Below, piece after piece: positions 10,813 through 19,898 of a stretch of 54,918 bases of DNA (position 1 is its first letter; each line of letters begins with the position of its first letter). The DNA is taken from assembly GCA_937959275.1 (NCBI GenBank), contig CALGLU010000019.1, positions 1 through 54,918 of the forward strand. Direction: 5' to 3'. The translations under genes were made by a program, and so were the position numbers. The notes beneath the pieces were generated by a model. It was given only the letters and a program-made list of their open reading frames with translations, was not told the origin of the DNA and did not search any database. Origin of the DNA: an uncultured Saprospiraceae bacterium (lineage in GTDB: Bacteria > Bacteroidota > Bacteroidia > Chitinophagales > Saprospiraceae).

Positions 10813-10948
10813 GTTATAATATTTTAGCTGAGTAAAAGTATATTATTTGTAGCGTATTTATACATTACATCTATAACTAATGTTGAAGTAGATAAAATTT
10901 TATGATTAACAGAATCAGTTTGGCAAACTTTCAAAATACTTATGGCGT

Positions 10949-11440
10949 ATGATACAAGTTTTTGTAACAGGTGGCACATTTGATAAGGAGTATAATTTTT
11001 TGACTGGGGAGCTCTATTTTAAGGATACGCATTTGCAAAATATGTTTCAGCGAGGGAGGTGCACCTTAGATATCGATGTCAAAACGCTAATGATGGTTGA
11101 CAGTTTGGAAATGACGCAGGCAGATCGCGAGATCATTGTACATCAATGCAAATCATCTCCCCACCAGTATATTGTCATCACACATGGTACGGATACAATG
11201 TCTGTAACAGCAAAAGTGTTGGCTGAAGCTAAGATTTTAGACAAAACGATTGTATTGACGGGAGCTATGATTCCTTATGCTTTTGGATCTTCCTCAGACG
11301 GCTTTTTTAATTTGGGAAGTTCTATTGCCTTTGCACAGACACTCTCAGCTGGTGTTTATATCAGTATGAATGGGCGATATTTTGACTGGGATAATGTCAA
11401 AAAGAACACGATAAACGGGTTTTTTGAGACACTAGCCTAG
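10949..11440 (+). CDS. Single-domain asparaginase-like protein
   Basis: A 163-residue protein equivalent to only the N-terminal domain of type I/II L-asparaginase. The first catalytic Thr lies in VTGGTFDKEY (T10). The second set is THGTDTM with the conserved Asp, followed by LTGAMIP where the catalytic Lys is normally found as K or is replaced. The C-terminal domain, which completes the active site in the dimer, is absent, although the ORF ends naturally with a stop. Stand-alone proteins of this kind are known in several phyla, so this is probably not a truncation. Activity is uncertain. Confidence 0.8.
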   Translation: MIQVFVTGGTFDKEYNFLTGELYFKDTHLQNMFQRGRCTLDIDVKTLMMVDSLEMTQADREIIVHQCKSSPHQYIVITHGTDTMSVTAKVLAEAKILDKTIVLTGAMIPYAFGSSSDGFFNLGSSIAFAQTLSAGVYISMNGRYFDWDNVKKNTINGFFETLA

Positions 11441-11620
11441 TGCTATGAGATTCAATCTGTATATTTGTGGTTATACTTTTAAGTAATTAGATATAACATC
11501 TACGTAATCAATTTATAACATATAGTACAAATTCATAATGTTAATTAAATATTATGTTGTAAATTTATGTAGTCGTTGTAAACAACCATTATATCTTGTC
11601 TACCAACTAATTATGTACCG

Positions 11621-13429
11621 ATGAAAAAAGGCTTACTCGTTGTCTTATTCTTTTGTTTTATAGGATCATTAACTGTCCATTCTCAAATCAGAAATGGCCT
11701 ATCATTTAAAGGTCTTGTAATGGATTATCAAACCTTTAATAATGGCGAATTTACAGATTTCACTTCCTACCACCCAGGATTCGAAATTGGATATCACCGT
11801 TATTTTACACCTCAATTGAGTTTGAATGTACCCTTGAAAGTAGGTGTCGTTCAGAGTCATGATCGTGTATTACAGATTAATGATCCTTTTCATAAAACAA
11901 TCTTTGGCTTAGATGCTAAAGTGAATTATGAGTTTTTACAGAATACAAGCCGATTTAGCCCTTATGCTCTTTTGGGTATAGGAGGTGTCGCCGAAACTGT
12001 AGGTGAATTCAACGCACAAATACCTGTAGGGCTCGGTGTCAATATAAAAATTGATCCAAGAGCGTCCATTAACTGGCAATCAGAATATAGAAAATCACTG
12101 AGTACTGATCGAGATAATTTTCATCATGGTCTTGGATTCATATACATGCTTGGCAAGAAACCGATGGAAGAAGAAATGCCAAAAGAAGAAATGACTGACG
12201 AAAATGATTCTGATGGAGATGGTTTGACAGATGATGTTGACTTGTGTCCACAGGCTGCTGGTCCTGCTGAGTTAAATGGCTGTCCAGATACAGATGCAGA
12301 CGGAGTACCTGATTATGAAGACAGATGTCCACAAACTGCTGGTCCTATCGAGTCAAGAGGTTGTCCTGATTCTGATGGTGATGGTGTCTCTGATAACGAT
12401 GACGAATGTCCAAATATGGCTGGTGCGGTATCTAACAACGGCTGTCCATTAGAAGACGATACAGATGGTGATGGTATACGAAATGCAATAGATGATTGTC
12501 CAGAACAAGCTGGTCCTGTCAGTAATAGAGGTTGTCCGACAGACACAACGACTACAAATGACCGTGATGGTGATGGCGTATTAGATAGTCAAGATAGATG
12601 TCCTGATCAAAGAGGATCTGTAGCAACGGGCGGATGTCCAGATACAGATGGTGATGGTGTTGCTGATCCAGATGATGAATGTCCTCGAACAATTGGCACA
12701 GCTGCAAACAATGGTTGTCCTGAGACTGCAGATACAGATAATGACGGTATTCTAGACACTGATGATCGTTGTCCAAATGAGTTTGGTCCAGCATCTACTG
12801 GCGGATGTCCAGATACAGATAATGATGGTGTACCGAATATAGATGATCGTTGTCCGAATGAAGCTGGTCCATCAGTGTACAATGGTTGCCCAGATACAGA
12901 TGGTGATGGTATTGCAAATAATCGAGATAATTGTCCAAACATAGCAGGTACAGTCTCCAATAATGGTTGTCCAGAAACATCTCAGCCATCAGTGGTGACA
13001 ACACCAGGCCAACCGACGACAACTACGCAGTCTACGAGTCAGCCAAGCGGAGATGGATACATTACAATAGAAGAAGCCAATATCTTAGAGATTGCGATGC
13101 GAGCAATTCAGTTTGAAACATCACGTGATGTTATCACAAGAGAATCTTATCAGTATTTGAATTCTATAGCGGATCTGATTTCAAGATATCCTAATTATCG
13201 ATTGGTGATTAGTGGTCACACTGATAGCACGGGTCCTGCTGCTCAAAACTTGAGATTATCTACGGATAGAGCGCAAGCATGCTATGAGTACCTGGTCTCA
13301 AGAGGTGTAGAAAGTAGTCGAATGGATTATGAAGGCTTTGGTGAGACCAAACCAATTGCTGACAATAGCTCATTGAGAGGTAGACAATTAAATAGACGTG
13401 TTGAATTTGTAATGTCTAGAATTCAGTAA
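11621..13429 (+). CDS. OmpA-family outer membrane protein with TSP3 repeats
   Basis: A 602-residue protein with a signal peptide (MKKGLLVVLFFCFIGSLTVHS), then a beta-barrel-like region to about residue 180. Nine thrombospondin type 3 calcium-binding repeats follow (DxDxDGxxDxxDxCP with GxxxxxGCP spacers, about 190-455). After a Thr/Ser-rich linker comes a C-terminal OmpA peptidoglycan-binding domain with ISGHTDSTGPAAQN and GFGETKPIADN. The architecture is standard for Bacteroidota and suggests an outer-membrane anchor to the cell wall. A strong intrinsic terminator follows. Confidence 0.92.
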   Translation: MKKGLLVVLFFCFIGSLTVHSQIRNGLSFKGLVMDYQTFNNGEFTDFTSYHPGFEIGYHRYFTPQLSLNVPLKVGVVQSHDRVLQINDPFHKTIFGLDAKVNYEFLQNTSRFSPYALLGIGGVAETVGEFNAQIPVGLGVNIKIDPRASINWQSEYRKSLSTDRDNFHHGLGFIYMLGKKPMEEEMPKEEMTDENDSDGDGLTDDVDLCPQAAGPAELNGCPDTDADGVPDYEDRCPQTAGPIESRGCPDSDGDGVSDNDDECPNMAGAVSNNGCPLEDDTDGDGIRNAIDDCPEQAGPVSNRGCPTDTTTTNDRDGDGVLDSQDRCPDQRGSVATGGCPDTDGDGVADPDDECPRTIGTAANNGCPETADTDNDGILDTDDRCPNEFGPASTGGCPDTDNDGVPNIDDRCPNEAGPSVYNGCPDTDGDGIANNRDNCPNIAGTVSNNGCPETSQPSVVTTPGQPTTTTQSTSQPSGDGYITIEEANILEIAMRAIQFETSRDVITRESYQYLNSIADLISRYPNYRLVISGHTDSTGPAAQNLRLSTDRAQACYEYLVSRGVESSRMDYEGFGETKPIADNSSLRGRQLNRRVEFVMSRIQ

Positions 13430-13455
13430 GAAGACGTCGGTTAAATAAAAAATAG

Positions 13456-13490
13456 AAAAGGCCTGTATTGTGAAATACGGGCCTTTTTTT
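13456..13490 (+). terminator. Intrinsic terminator of the OmpA gene
   Basis: The stem AAGGCCTGTATT (13458-13469) pairs with AATACGGGCCTT (13474-13485) with one G-U pair and a four-base loop, and is followed by TTTTTTT. It lies 29 bp after the OmpA stop codon. Confidence 0.9.
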
Positions 13491-13916
13491 GTGTAATAAT
13501 CTGAGACCACTGTGTGTCATCCTCAACGATGTCAAACTATGTAACTCAACCCACAACGTGGCCGCACCTACAATCATTCTAAAACATCAAATGACATATA
13601 TTCTTTCCTAAATGATTTCTTACGGTAGTGCTTTTCTTATTTCTTGACATAGTTTATTTTTTACCCTGTACTCTAAAGCTGTAAGAAAAACGCCTTAGCC
13701 TTGTTGCCGATGTTCTGTTCAGATCTAATGAATTGAATGTTTTTCAAGAGCATACCGATATAAATTTGAAAACTTAAGAAAGCTCATACAAGATGATTTC
13801 TGCTACAAATCAGATATACAAGCCCTACAGAATAGCCACAGTTACTCCTATTTTGGAATTAGCTAGTAAGAATAGGATATTTTTATAGAGTACTTCACTT
13901 ATCAAAATACATACCT
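13491..13916. other. Intergenic region without recognised genes
   Basis: I see no credible ORF, RNA gene or repeat in these 426 bp. The part just before the next gene is AT-rich and probably contains its promoter, but I could not assign the elements with confidence. Confidence 0.5.
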
Positions 13917-15056
13917 ATGAAAATTTTAGCCGCTGATGATCAAAAAATGATTCTTACTGCGATCAGTAATAATCTAAAAGAGACAAACTATGATCTCATA
14001 ACGGCAATAGATGGAGACGAAGCCATCCGATTGTTTGAGAGTGAATCACCAGACTTATTAATCTTAGATATAAACATGCCTAAGAAATCTGGCTTTGACG
14101 TGATTAAGCATGTCAGACAAAATGCCCAGTCCTCTGTCCCTATTATCGTAATGACAGGTGCAGATGATGAGGAAACATTAGCTAAAGCATACACGCTTGG
14201 TGCAGATGATTTTATAGAGAAGCCTGTCGGAATCAACAAGCTGATCTTCAGAATACAAAAATTATTACTACAGCCTATCAACTCAATCACAGATGAATCG
14301 GTCATTAAAAGTCAAACGATTGATAAGCATATGGTGGGTGTAGTAATCCCCTGTTATAATGAAGCATTAAGGATAAAGAAATCTGAATTCTTTAGTTATA
14401 TTGACCAAAATCCTGGCTATCATCTATGCTTTGTCAATGACGGTAGCACTGATAATACACTTGAAGTATTAAACCAATTAGTAGTTGAAAGACCTGATAA
14501 TATTAGTGTCTATGACTGTGCAGTGAATGGCGGGAAAGCTGAAGCAGTAAGACAAGGCATGCTCCATCTAGCAAGTGATTCTGAATTTAATTTTATTGGG
14601 TTCTTAGATGCAGATTTATCGACTGATCTTTCTGATTTTGACGGCTTGGTTCAAACCTTGGCCAAATCAGATTTTAAAATGGTGAATGGCTCTAGAATAG
14701 CAAGAATGGGTGCGAATATTCACAAAGATGGAGCGAGACAGATCATCAGTAAGACAATCAACTTGATCATTCGCAATATTTTGGGCATGCCATTCCAAGA
14801 CACACAATGTGGTGCGAAGGTGATGACTCCTCAGATCGCTAAAATCGTATTCGAAAATAAATTCTTGACTAGGTGGTTGTTTGATGTTGAGATCTTCTTG
14901 CGCCTAAAAAAGAAGTTTGGTCTCGATAAATCTGTAGCTATGCTATGCGAACAACCTCTAAAAAGATGGGTTCACGAAGATGGCTCCAAGTTATCGATGA
15001 AAGATTCAATTAAGATTTTTGGCCAATTGATGCAGATTGCTGTGAGTTATCGGTGA
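13917..15056 (+). CDS. Response regulator receiver fused to family 2 glycosyltransferase
   Basis: A 379-residue fusion. Residues 1-118 form a CheY-like receiver: acidic pair D7/D8, phosphoacceptor D51 in LILDINMPKKSG, T80 in MTGADD and K102 in EKPVG, all present. Residues 139-379 form a GT2 domain close to dolichyl/polyprenyl-phosphate glucosyltransferases: VIPCYNE, NDGSTD (174-179), DADLSTD (231-237), GSR, and QDTQCGAK (294-301). No membrane segment is seen, so it is probably cytoplasmic or peripheral. Phosphorylation could control sugar transfer to a lipid carrier (inference). No histidine kinase lies nearby. Confidence 0.88.
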   Translation: MKILAADDQKMILTAISNNLKETNYDLITAIDGDEAIRLFESESPDLLILDINMPKKSGFDVIKHVRQNAQSSVPIIVMTGADDEETLAKAYTLGADDFIEKPVGINKLIFRIQKLLLQPINSITDESVIKSQTIDKHMVGVVIPCYNEALRIKKSEFFSYIDQNPGYHLCFVNDGSTDNTLEVLNQLVVERPDNISVYDCAVNGGKAEAVRQGMLHLASDSEFNFIGFLDADLSTDLSDFDGLVQTLAKSDFKMVNGSRIARMGANIHKDGARQIISKTINLIIRNILGMPFQDTQCGAKVMTPQIAKIVFENKFLTRWLFDVEIFLRLKKKFGLDKSVAMLCEQPLKRWVHEDGSKLSMKDSIKIFGQLMQIAVSYR

Positions 15057-15086
15057 GTACAGTAACGACTCATTGTAAAGTTTAGC

Positions 15087-15671
15087 TCATACATTATTTA
15101 GTTTTGTCAGTGGTTGTGACCTGAGATGTTGTATTGCTCTGTAGTTATAGTTTCTGACCACTTGCTCTGAGAGGTTCATAACCTTGCCAATCTGCCTAAA
15201 ACTCATATCCATGTAGTTTCTTAGGTAAAGGACTTCTCTTTGTTTTGGTGGTAAGGAGTCTAAGAGTAGTGTGATGTACTTAGTTCCTTCAATTCTACTT
15301 TCTGCTTCTATGTAGTTGACTTCTACTGAGGCTTTTATTTTGTCACTATCATGCCTAATTAAATATCTACCCTTCAAGTGATCGCGTCTATTTTTTACGC
15401 CTATTTCTTTTAAGGCGTTACGCTTTAGAGCACTAAATAAATAGACTTCTAGGTTGTCAATAGAAGATAGCCTCTTGTGGTTCTTGGCTATCCAGAGAAA
15501 TAATTCTTGAATCGAATCTTCGATACTAAAAGAGCTGAGCTTTGGTGAGAATTGTAGACCATACAACTTTAGTTTCATGTAATATCGATCGTATAACTGG
15601 CTAAGAGACCCAATGTTCCCGTCGGCTATTTGATGTTTTAAGCTTTCCGTAGATATGGTATGTTTAGCCAT
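15087..15671 (-). CDS. ECF RNA polymerase sigma factor, FecI-like
   Basis: A 194-residue extracytoplasmic-function sigma factor. Region 2 is visible around SIEDSIQELFLWIAKN, and region 4 around LDSLPPKQREVLYLRNYMDMSFRQIGKVMNLSEQVVRNY. It is divergent from the anti-sigma gene at 15851, with 179 bp between. In most Bacteroidota sets the two genes lie in the same direction. It is likely to control the TonB receptor downstream of fecR. Confidence 0.9.
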   Translation of the reverse strand: MAKHTISTESLKHQIADGNIGSLSQLYDRYYMKLKLYGLQFSPKLSSFSIEDSIQELFLWIAKNHKRLSSIDNLEVYLFSALKRNALKEIGVKNRRDHLKGRYLIRHDSDKIKASVEVNYIEAESRIEGTKYITLLLDSLPPKQREVLYLRNYMDMSFRQIGKVMNLSEQVVRNYNYRAIQHLRSQPLTKLNNV

Positions 15672-15850
15672 TATTGCAGTTCAAGACAATGATTTTCCAT
15701 GTGTTAACAAGTCTTTATATTTCAAATAACGGAATAAATATTAAACTATCAGCATTTTTTTAATTCTAGACGGTTACAAAGTGAGAAGTTGTTCCATCTT
15801 TCTTATAAAGAGTGATGAAATAACTCATCATTAAGAATATCATAGTTTGT

Positions 15851-16873
15851 ATGAAAATTCATGGTTTTAAAGATTATAGCGTAGAGGAATTTATTGAAGA
15901 AGATCTGTTTCGAAGGTGGGTGATTGAAAATGACAAATCTTTGGATTTTTTCTGGCATAGATATACAGATAATTATCCTGAACAAGCAGCTAAACTTGAG
16001 GAAGCAAAACAAATACTAGAAACAACGTATACCCATTTTTTAGATAAAGAAACATCAATTAGTAAGCCGTCGGATGACTTTAAATCTCGACTTACGCAAG
16101 AATTTAATCGTGAATTAGCAAAGCATGATGTACCATCAAGTATACCCAACAAATTATTCCATAGACTTGCTATTGCCGCCTCAGTAGTATTGGTCATTGG
16201 ATTTTCTTCATTCTTTTTTATGGAAGAAAAGAGTAGTAGCATTGAATATGTAACAGGCAATGCAGAATGGAAGAAAGTAACACTACCTGATGGTTCAATT
16301 GTAGAGTTAAACGCCAATTCTCAATTATCCTTGACAGAAGAATGGGAGGATGGTGTCAGTAGAAGAGTTTGGCTCAAAGGAGAAGCATTTTTTAAAGTGA
16401 AGAAAATACCTTCTACTCAAGTTAAGTTTACAGTCATCACTAAAGATTTAGAAGTCGATGTCTTAGGGACTACCTTTAATGTAAACACAAGAAATGATCA
16501 TACAGAAGTATTCCTAGAAGAAGGTATCATCACGCTAGATCTTCAAGGCAGAAAGGAGCAAATTAAGCTAGGTGAATTTATATCCTATTCTCAGGCGACT
16601 AAAAAAATAATAGACCGATATAAAGAAACCGAAGAAATACATTCTAAGTGGAAAGATGGTGTACTTAATATTACTGATGCAAGTATGAAAGACATCTTAT
16701 ATGAAGTAGAATCCATCTACGGGATAGATCTTATTGTAACGGATAAAACGCTTTTAGAAAAAGTAGGTTCTGTAGCCATCCCCGTAGATAATTTGGATAT
16801 GGCAACCTCCATATTAGAGAGAGTCCTGAATGTGAAAATGGAAAGAAAAGGTAAACAAGTATTTATAAACTAG
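15851..16873 (+). CDS. FecR-family anti-sigma factor
   Basis: A 340-residue inner membrane regulator. A cytoplasmic N-terminal part is followed by one membrane helix (about residues 98-118, LFHRLAIAASVVLVIGFSSF). The periplasmic FecR domain comes next, with TLPDGSIVELNANSQL and DVLGTTFNVNTR, and a C-terminal STN-like segment (MKDILYEVESIYGIDLIV). It is expected to bind the ECF sigma factor and release it when the cognate TonB receptor is engaged. The TonB receptor gene begins 78 bp downstream. Confidence 0.93.
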   Translation: MKIHGFKDYSVEEFIEEDLFRRWVIENDKSLDFFWHRYTDNYPEQAAKLEEAKQILETTYTHFLDKETSISKPSDDFKSRLTQEFNRELAKHDVPSSIPNKLFHRLAIAASVVLVIGFSSFFFMEEKSSSIEYVTGNAEWKKVTLPDGSIVELNANSQLSLTEEWEDGVSRRVWLKGEAFFKVKKIPSTQVKFTVITKDLEVDVLGTTFNVNTRNDHTEVFLEEGIITLDLQGRKEQIKLGEFISYSQATKKIIDRYKETEEIHSKWKDGVLNITDASMKDILYEVESIYGIDLIVTDKTLLEKVGSVAIPVDNLDMATSILERVLNVKMERKGKQVFIN

Positions 16874-16951
16874 ACAAAAAGAAGCCAGATGAGTTTTTGA
16901 AGTCCACATCTGGCCTGATTCCTATTATGTGATAATAAAAACTAACACAAA

Positions 16952-17092
16952 ATGAATAAAAATATCTATCTCTCAGTCACTTTGCTGATAAGTTTTATGA
17001 TGCTTTGTCATAATTCTGCATTCGCAAATAAATGTACCAACACAGGTGAACGATATCTCATAGATGTTATCGATGATTTTGCTGCTACATAA
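16952..17092 (+). pseudogene. 5-prime part of the TonB receptor gene, cut off by a frameshift
   Basis: An ATG at 16952 opens 46 codons: a signal peptide (MNKNIYLSVTLLISFMMLC...AFA) and the first part of an STN domain (RYLIDVIDDFAAT), then TAA at 17090-17092. The downstream frame continues the same domain as NVFFSYEKAMI. Adding one base at about 17088-17092 would join them as FAATYNVFFSYEKA, the normal STN sequence. A one-base deletion, or a sequencing error, therefore separates the signal peptide from the receptor. Confidence 0.82.
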
Positions 17093-17094
17093 AT

Positions 17095-19773
17095 GTGTTC
17101 TTTTCATATGAGAAAGCAATGATAGAGGGTGTCAAAGTTGAATTTGACTTTAATAAGAATGAAGTATTGAGTTCTGCAATGGATAGACTATTCAGTTTAG
17201 TTGATTTGGGCTATGAGATTATCGGTGAAAAATACATCGTGATCTTTAAAAAGTCTGAAAAGTCCAATTCGGATCTTACTAAATTAAAACATCATTTTAA
17301 GGAAATTGAAAAAATAGAATCCAAAGGCAAGCTGCGTATCATAAATAGAAAATCTGATAAGCTTTCTATTTCTAAACAGCAACCGAATCAAATGCTATCA
17401 ATTGATGAAGTAGTTGAAATTATACGTGGATCCGTTCGGGATGAGAATGGAGAAAATTTGATTGGAGCCTCTATACGCATTAGCGGTACAGGCACTGGAA
17501 CAACTACTGATTTTGAGGGCAATTTTGCGATTGAAGTTGAAAAGCTTCCTGCGACTCTTGAAATAAGCTATACGGGATATAAGAGCCAAACCGTAGTTGT
17601 AGATAATACGGCGAGCCCTATCGAAATAGCCTTAGTCAGTGGTTTAAGTTTGGATGCGATCTTGGTAACCTCGAGAAAGCGAGAAGAATCCTTAAAGGAT
17701 GTCCCCGTAGCGATAACAGCCGTCAGTGGACGAAAACTAGAAGCTCTACAGGCGAATGATATTTCCTCAGTCGCCAGCGTGGCACCAAATGTCAATTTTT
17801 CATTTGCTGGGACGACCTCAGGATCTCCTTCTGCCGCGGTCATCTATATTAGAGGTGTTGGACAAAATGATTTTCTGCAAACACTGGACCCAGGTGTAGG
17901 AATTTATGTGGATGGGGTATATATGGGTAGAACCATAGGATCCGTTTTAGATTTAGTAGACCCAGAGAGAGTTGAGGTATTACGCGGACCTCAAGGGAGT
18001 CTCTTTGGAAGAAATACTATCGGAGGAGCCATCAGTCTAACCTCAAAGGACCCAGGCGATGAAACCGAAGGTTACATTAAAGCCACGACTGGAGCTTATA
18101 GTAGAGTAGGTGTCCAAGGGTCGTTAAATGTCCCTTTTTCTAACACCTTGAAAGCTCGATTCAGTGCTAAGTATCACAAAAGAGATGGTTATGTTGAGCG
18201 CTTAGCGGCAGGAGATGTTTTAGGTAATGATAACTCCCTAGGTGCACGAGCTAACTTTCTGTTCGAACCATCTGATAAATTCAGACTTCGAGTCAACCTT
18301 GATTATACCTTAGAAGATGAGAAAGGAGCAGCAGAAGAGCAGATTGGCCCCAATGGAGTCTTTGCCAATCTATACAATAACAATATAGTCGGCGATACCT
18401 TATGTCCTCAAAGCGGGAATCCTAATTGCTTTCAAAATACGGTAAGTACTGAGCCCTATACAACAAATGAAACTGCACCGAACTTTAGTGAGGTGAATGC
18501 ATTCGGTAGTGCTTTAATTGCTGAATATGATCTCAATAATACAGTAAGTTTTAAATCGATAAGCTCATTTAGAGATCTGGCATCAAAGTTCACAAGAGGT
18601 TCTGATGGTAGTCCTGTGGAGCTCTTTCAGACACAAAATGACTATAATCAATCACAGATTTCGCAAGAGCTTCAATTGACAGGTAGTTCTGATAAGATAG
18701 ACTTCGTGTCTGGACTATACTTCTTTAAAGAGACTGGTGATGACCTTGCTACAGTAGAAGCAGGTGCATTGCCATTTATCCCAACCTTTCCATTGTTGTC
18801 TGGAGGTGAAATTGATAATTCTAGTTTTGCAGTGTTTGGGGAAGCTACGTTTAATGTCACTGAGAAGCTTCATCTCACTGGTGGTCTTCGATTTACCTCT
18901 GAGACAAAAAGATTTAACCCTAATTCTTTTGCCGTTAATCATCCAACACCGAGATTGGTTACGGAAGGATTCCGCGAGTTAGAGTTTTCAAGAGTCACTT
19001 GGCGTGGTATAGCAGCCTATGATATCTCTGATAATGTCAACGCGTATGGTTCTGTATCGACAGGATTTAAAAGTGGAGGATTTGATTCACGGTATACGAG
19101 TCCACCAAGCGAAAATGAGCCAACAAGTTTTGATCCCGAGAATGTGATCAATTATGAGCTTGGCTTCAAAACATTTATTCCTGCCGCAGATTTGAGACTA
19201 AATATTGCTGCGTTTACTGCAGACTATCAAAATATTCAAGTGCAGGGAAATCCTCCAGGCCAAATTGCAACAATAACCTTTAATGGGGCAGAGGCATCAA
19301 TTAGTGGATTAGAATTAGAGATGGATTGGTCTCCGGTAAATAATCTAATCCTGAATGGATCTCTAGGCTTGTTGGATGCCAAGTACGAATCGCTCAACGA
19401 AAATACAAATGAATTTACCTTAGATGATAAACTCGTCAGGACGCCTACGAGTAGTTATAATTTAGGCATATCATACCTATTTGGTTTGGCTGACGCAGGC
19501 TCAATTTTACCGAGAGTGGATATCAGCTCTCAAAACAACATTCACTTTGAACCTGCTAATAACGATTTGGTATTCGAAGATGGGTACCATAATATTAATG
19601 CCACACTAAGCTATTCAACAAAAAGTAAACGAATCAATTTTACTGCAGGTATTATTAATTTGACAAACGAGAGATATTTGTTGGCTGGTGATTCTAACGG
19701 TACCTTGAGTTATGCTAATGGTGTTTACTCCAGGCCAAGAAACTGGTTTGCCTCAGTTAAATATGATTTTTAA
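17095..19773 (+). CDS. TonB-dependent outer membrane receptor (lacks signal peptide as read)
   Basis: The rest of a large receptor (892 residues from a GTG). In order it has the remainder of an STN domain (1-75), a carboxypeptidase-D-like regulatory domain (110-170, IRGSVRDENGENLIGASI), a plug (about 190-330) with LRGPQGSLFGRNTIGGAI, and a beta-barrel ending in the aromatic terminus FASVKYDF. The plug resembles pesticin/FyuA-type receptors more than SusC. With the sigma, FecR and Nramp genes it suggests iron or metal chelate uptake. As read, the GTG start would give no signal peptide; restoring the frame adds it from 16952. Confidence 0.9.
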   Translation: MFFSYEKAMIEGVKVEFDFNKNEVLSSAMDRLFSLVDLGYEIIGEKYIVIFKKSEKSNSDLTKLKHHFKEIEKIESKGKLRIINRKSDKLSISKQQPNQMLSIDEVVEIIRGSVRDENGENLIGASIRISGTGTGTTTDFEGNFAIEVEKLPATLEISYTGYKSQTVVVDNTASPIEIALVSGLSLDAILVTSRKREESLKDVPVAITAVSGRKLEALQANDISSVASVAPNVNFSFAGTTSGSPSAAVIYIRGVGQNDFLQTLDPGVGIYVDGVYMGRTIGSVLDLVDPERVEVLRGPQGSLFGRNTIGGAISLTSKDPGDETEGYIKATTGAYSRVGVQGSLNVPFSNTLKARFSAKYHKRDGYVERLAAGDVLGNDNSLGARANFLFEPSDKFRLRVNLDYTLEDEKGAAEEQIGPNGVFANLYNNNIVGDTLCPQSGNPNCFQNTVSTEPYTTNETAPNFSEVNAFGSALIAEYDLNNTVSFKSISSFRDLASKFTRGSDGSPVELFQTQNDYNQSQISQELQLTGSSDKIDFVSGLYFFKETGDDLATVEAGALPFIPTFPLLSGGEIDNSSFAVFGEATFNVTEKLHLTGGLRFTSETKRFNPNSFAVNHPTPRLVTEGFRELEFSRVTWRGIAAYDISDNVNAYGSVSTGFKSGGFDSRYTSPPSENEPTSFDPENVINYELGFKTFIPAADLRLNIAAFTADYQNIQVQGNPPGQIATITFNGAEASISGLELEMDWSPVNNLILNGSLGLLDAKYESLNENTNEFTLDDKLVRTPTSSYNLGISYLFGLADAGSILPRVDISSQNNIHFEPANNDLVFEDGYHNINATLSYSTKSKRINFTAGIINLTNERYLLAGDSNGTLSYANGVYSRPRNWFASVKYDF

Positions 19774-19801
19774 GAGCTTAAGGAATTAATTAAGCTTTAA
19801 G

Positions 19802-19835
19802 ATGCATCTGTATACATTGTACAGGTGCATTTTTA
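19802..19835 (+). terminator. Intrinsic terminator of the TonB receptor gene
   Basis: The stem ATGCATCTGTA (19802-19812) pairs with TACAGGTGCAT (19820-19830) with one G-U pair, and is followed by TTTTATTT. It separates the receptor from the Nramp gene. Confidence 0.85.
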
Positions 19836-19898
19836 TTTCTTTTGTTTTACTATGACTTTTCATAACAAACCAAGAGAGAATAATCATTAATTTTAAGT

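Noticed and set aside
12138-13022. Several minus-strand ORFs of 64-117 residues within the OmpA gene
   Set aside because: They are shadows of the repetitive TSP3 coding sequence (His/Leu-rich or Ser/Gly-rich translations) with no homology I recognise.
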